Assembly: GCF_049747295.1 (NCBI RefSeq)
Contig: NZ_JBMHJM010000001.1
Location: 1,054,001 to 1,118,000 of the forward strand
Length of the DNA: 64,000 nt
Direction: 5' to 3'
Origin: Afipia sp049747295
GTDB lineage: Bacteria; Pseudomonadota; Alphaproteobacteria; Rhizobiales; Xanthobacteraceae
Under the pieces are notes generated by a model. It was not told the DNA's origin and did not search any database. It saw only the letters and a program-made list of their open reading frames with translations. Every line of letters starts with the position of its first letter. The stretch's first letter is position 1. Below, in pieces: positions 61,672-64,000 of this stretch. Both the position numbers and the translations under genes were made by a program.

Positions 61672-64000
61672 CAGACCGCCCGCGCTACGTTCGGAAGCAG
61701 ATCGGCCGCCTTGGTGATGCCCAACAGACGCTCCTGGAGGGCAGAATCGGCCGCCAGTACGTCCGCTTCGCCGCTGAAGGCCACGCGGCCGTTGACAAGA
61801 ACATAGGCACGATCAGCCATCGCCAGCACGCTTTCGGCGTGATGTTCGACGATGACGAGGCTCGCGCGCGTAGTCAGTTTGGACACGGCTTCGCGGACTT
61901 CCTGCACCACTGCGGGCGCAAGGCCTTCGAATGGCTCATCAAGCAGGATCAGCCGGCTCGGGACCATCAGAGCGCGCGAAATCGCAACCATTTGACGTTC
62001 GCCGCCGGACAGGTTCTCAGCGCGCGACCGCATCAAGATACGCAGCTTCGGAAACAGGTCACAAATCTCTTCTTGCGACGCGCCGCCGCGGCGGACCGCC
62101 AGCTTCAGGTTTTCTTCGACCGTCAGGTTCGGGAACAGGCGGCGACCTTCAGGCACCAGCGAGATGCCGAGACGGTTGATTTCGTCGGGACGCAATCCGC
62201 CGATGTCCTTGCCGTCGAAGATGATGCGTCCGCTTGCCAGCGGCAGCGTGCCGGTGATCGCTCGCAGCGAGGTGGTCTTGCCGACGCCGTTGCGGCCGAG
62301 CAGCGCGACGACTTCGCCCGGGAGAACCGCAAGATCGAGCCCATCAAGCACCGTCCCGCCGCCATAGCCGGCGCGGACACCCTCGACCTTGAGCAGCGGA
62401 GCCGCAGCCGCGGCGTTTGTCGGGACAGACCGCCGCTCAGTGGCACGCGGCGGCGGAAGCGCCTTGCCATGGGCACTCCCGAGATAGGCTGCAATCACCT
62501 CCGGATGCCCCGCCACTTCGGATGGCTTGCCATCGGCAATCAGGCGGCCCTGATGCAGCACGGTGATGCGGTCCGACATCGACAACACGCGATCGATGTC
62601 GTGTTCAATAAGGAGAACCGCATGGGACTTCGCGAGTCGCTGGATCAGTTCGCCGACAACTTTGCGATCGGACTCGGCAAGACCGGCCAACGGTTCGTCG
62701 AGCAACAGCAGCTTGGCATCTGTCGCTAGCGACATGGCGATCTCGAGCAGCCGCTTTTCGCCGTGTGCAAGCGATGCGCAGGTTTCACCGGCCCGCTCGG
62801 CGAGCCCAACAGCGTAGAGCAGCGACCACACCTTGGCGTTCGCAACGTCATTGTCGTAGGCGTCCCGCCAGTAGCCGCCCCACTGCCGCTGCGCCGCCTG
62901 GACCGCAATGCGAACGTTTTCGAAGGCGGTCAGATTTGGAAACACGCTCAGGATCTGGAACGAGCGCGACATGCCGAGCCGGGCTCGCTGATGCGGCGCC
63001 AGATGCCGGATTTCCCTGCCCTCGAACAGAATAGAGCCGCTATCGATCTTGTGAACCCCGGTCAGCAGGTTGAACAGGGTGGTTTTTCCCGCACCATTCG
63101 GACCAATCAGGCTGTGCAGCCCGATCCCATTCACCTCCAGCGAGACGTCGTCTTGGGTGATGATCGAACCGAACCGTTTCGAGATATTCCGCAAAACGAG
63201 AATCGGTGTCGCTGCCTGAGAAGTTGCATGCCCTGATATCAGCGGCGCAATCGTCGCCGGGCGGCCCGGAATAGCATCCCGCGTCAGCGTCCAGCGGTTT
63301 CGCCCGATCAGCCGCTGAAAAATGCCCTGCACACCCTCGTGCGACAGCAGCGCGAAAGCGATGATGATCGGCGCAAAGAACAACCACCAATTCTCGGTGA
63401 ATGCGCTGAGACGGTCCTCCAGCGTGATGAAGATGATCGCGCCCCACAATGGGCCGAGGAAGTGATGCACGCCACCGAGTGCCGCCATCAGCACGGGATC
63501 GCCGGCATGCTGCCAGCTGAGATTGTTGGCGTAGACGCCCTGCAGTAACAGCGACATCAGGCCGCCGGCAGTTCCAATCACACCGCCCGCCACAATCAGC
63601 GCGATCAGCTTGGACCGGTAGGTATCGAAACCAAGACTCGAGACGCGCTGCTCATTGTCGCGGATGGCCTGCATCAGGCGGCCGAACGGCGCATGAACGA
63701 GGCGCCACACCAACCAGGAGGTGCCGAGCACCACCACCATTGAAAAAATGTGGAACGACATCGCGGAGCCGAACAGCGGACGCTCAACATTCTGCAGTCC
63801 ATTCTCGCCACCGGTCACGTTCGTCCATTTGAACGCGATCTCGAAGGCGATCTGCGAACACGCCAGCGTCAGCAGCGAAAAATACAGGCCACGACGACGC
63901 AGGATGATCGCGCCGACGACCAGCGCCAGAAGCAACGAGAACACGACGGCGATGGCCATTCCTGTCAGCTCGTTGCCGCCGATCATGCCGCCGCCGATCG
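61671..64000 (-). CDS. LivM-LivG-LivF triple-fusion ABC transporter protein (partial, 5' end outside window)
   Basis: One frame encodes three parts of a branched-chain-type importer. Residues 1-228 of the visible chain are the C-terminal two thirds of a LivM permease (LYFSLLTLACSQIAFEIAFKW, TGGENGL, LMAALGGVHHFLGPLWGAIIF); a linker at 229-260 follows. Residues about 261-505 are a LivG ATPase (Walker A GPNGAGKTTLFN near 295, signature LAHGEKRLLEIAMSL, LLLLDEPLAGLA), and from about 525 a LivF ATPase (GRNGVGKTTSLR, LSGGERQMVAISRAL, LILLDEPFEGLA). The frame is open to position 64000, so the N-terminal TM helices lie beyond. LivM-LivG fusions are known; joining LivF as well is rare. It heads the visible operon down to tcuB. 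Confidence 0.9.
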   Translation of the reverse strand, partial: IGGGMIGGNELTGMAIAVVFSLLLALVVGAIILRRRGLYFSLLTLACSQIAFEIAFKWTNVTGGENGLQNVERPLFGSAMSFHIFSMVVVLGTSWLVWRLVHAPFGRLMQAIRDNEQRVSSLGFDTYRSKLIALIVAGGVIGTAGGLMSLLLQGVYANNLSWQHAGDPVLMAALGGVHHFLGPLWGAIIFITLEDRLSAFTENWWLFFAPIIIAFALLSHEGVQGIFQRLIGRNRWTLTRDAIPGRPATIAPLISGHATSQAATPILVLRNISKRFGSIITQDDVSLEVNGIGLHSLIGPNGAGKTTLFNLLTGVHKIDSGSILFEGREIRHLAPHQRARLGMSRSFQILSVFPNLTAFENVRIAVQAAQRQWGGYWRDAYDNDVANAKVWSLLYAVGLAERAGETCASLAHGEKRLLEIAMSLATDAKLLLLDEPLAGLAESDRKVVGELIQRLAKSHAVLLIEHDIDRVLSMSDRITVLHQGRLIADGKPSEVAGHPEVIAAYLGSAHGKALPPPRATERRSVPTNAAAAAPLLKVEGVRAGYGGGTVLDGLDLAVLPGEVVALLGRNGVGKTTSLRAITGTLPLASGRIIFDGKDIGGLRPDEINRLGISLVPEGRRLFPNLTVEENLKLAVRRGGASQEEICDLFPKLRILMRSRAENLSGGERQMVAISRALMVPSRLILLDEPFEGLAPAVVQEVREAVSKLTTRASLVIVEHHAESVLAMADRAYVLVNGRVAFSGEADVLAADSALQERLLGITKAADLLPNVARAV

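Overview
The window looks like a chromosomal accessory/catabolic region of an alphaproteobacterium of the Bradyrhizobiaceae type (Bradyrhizobium, Rhodopseudomonas, Afipia or a relative). The basis is the GC-rich coding sequence, the Bradyrhizobium-type outer-membrane porin, the abundance of LivHMGF-type transporters with GntR, IclR, LysR and TetR regulators, and the oxalate and glyoxylate genes. The assignment is an inference from gene content; no rRNA or tRNA is present to fix it. The window is almost wholly metabolic: no transposase, integrase, phage, CRISPR or tRNA gene was recognised.

Layout. (1) 1-10222: C2-acid module. It has formyl-CoA transferase (frc, cut by the window edge), oxalyl-CoA decarboxylase (oxc) and a GntR regulator, divergent from an ADP-forming acyl-CoA ligase with two near-perfect palindromes between them; then an IclR regulator, glyoxylate carboligase (gcl) and hydroxypyruvate isomerase (hyi). 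A palindromic repeat element sits between gcl and hyi, and a decayed copy of the hyi 3' half follows hyi. (2) 10583-12840: intergenic hairpins, a porin and a divergent MarR gene. (3) 13402-21562: alpha/beta hydrolase, a carbohydrate-type ABC importer (one permease is frameshifted), a class II aldolase and an IclR regulator. (4) 21588-33556: LivK-H-M-G-F operon continuing into two alpha/beta hydrolases, a D-2-hydroxyacid dehydrogenase and an SDR; a divergent GntR, aldehyde dehydrogenase and ACMSD-like amidohydrolase. (5) 33616-45269: maleylacetoacetate isomerase-like GST, then a probable sulfoacetate dissimilation cluster: PSE-family exporter, a remnant of a sulfite dehydrogenase, SucD/SucC-like CoA ligase, acylating aldehyde dehydrogenase (SauS-like), MFS transporter (SauU-like), divergent LysR, sulfoacetaldehyde acetyltransferase (xsc), IclR and phosphate acetyltransferase. 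(6) 45618-53243: BKACE enzyme, a second Liv-type transporter, a cyclase-family hydrolase and a divergent TetR regulator. (7) 53375-64000: one long minus-strand operon with a LivM-LivG-LivF triple fusion (cut by the window edge), a sugar isomerase-like TIM barrel, two NAD-dependent epimerases, a cupin, an SDR, two flavoproteins and TcuB.

How the genes work together. Regions 1 and 5 both feed two-carbon acids into central metabolism through ThDP enzymes: oxalate to oxalyl-CoA to formyl-CoA, glyoxylate to tartronate semialdehyde, and (proposed) sulfoacetate to sulfoacetyl-CoA to sulfoacetaldehyde to acetyl phosphate plus sulfite to acetyl-CoA. The sulfoacetate cluster is the most notable system: every step from uptake to acetyl-CoA and export of the sulfur product has a candidate gene. 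Activation appears to use a two-subunit ADP-forming ligase, not the AMP-forming SauT known from Cupriavidus necator. The substrates of regions 3, 4, 6 and 7 cannot be fixed from sequence alone.
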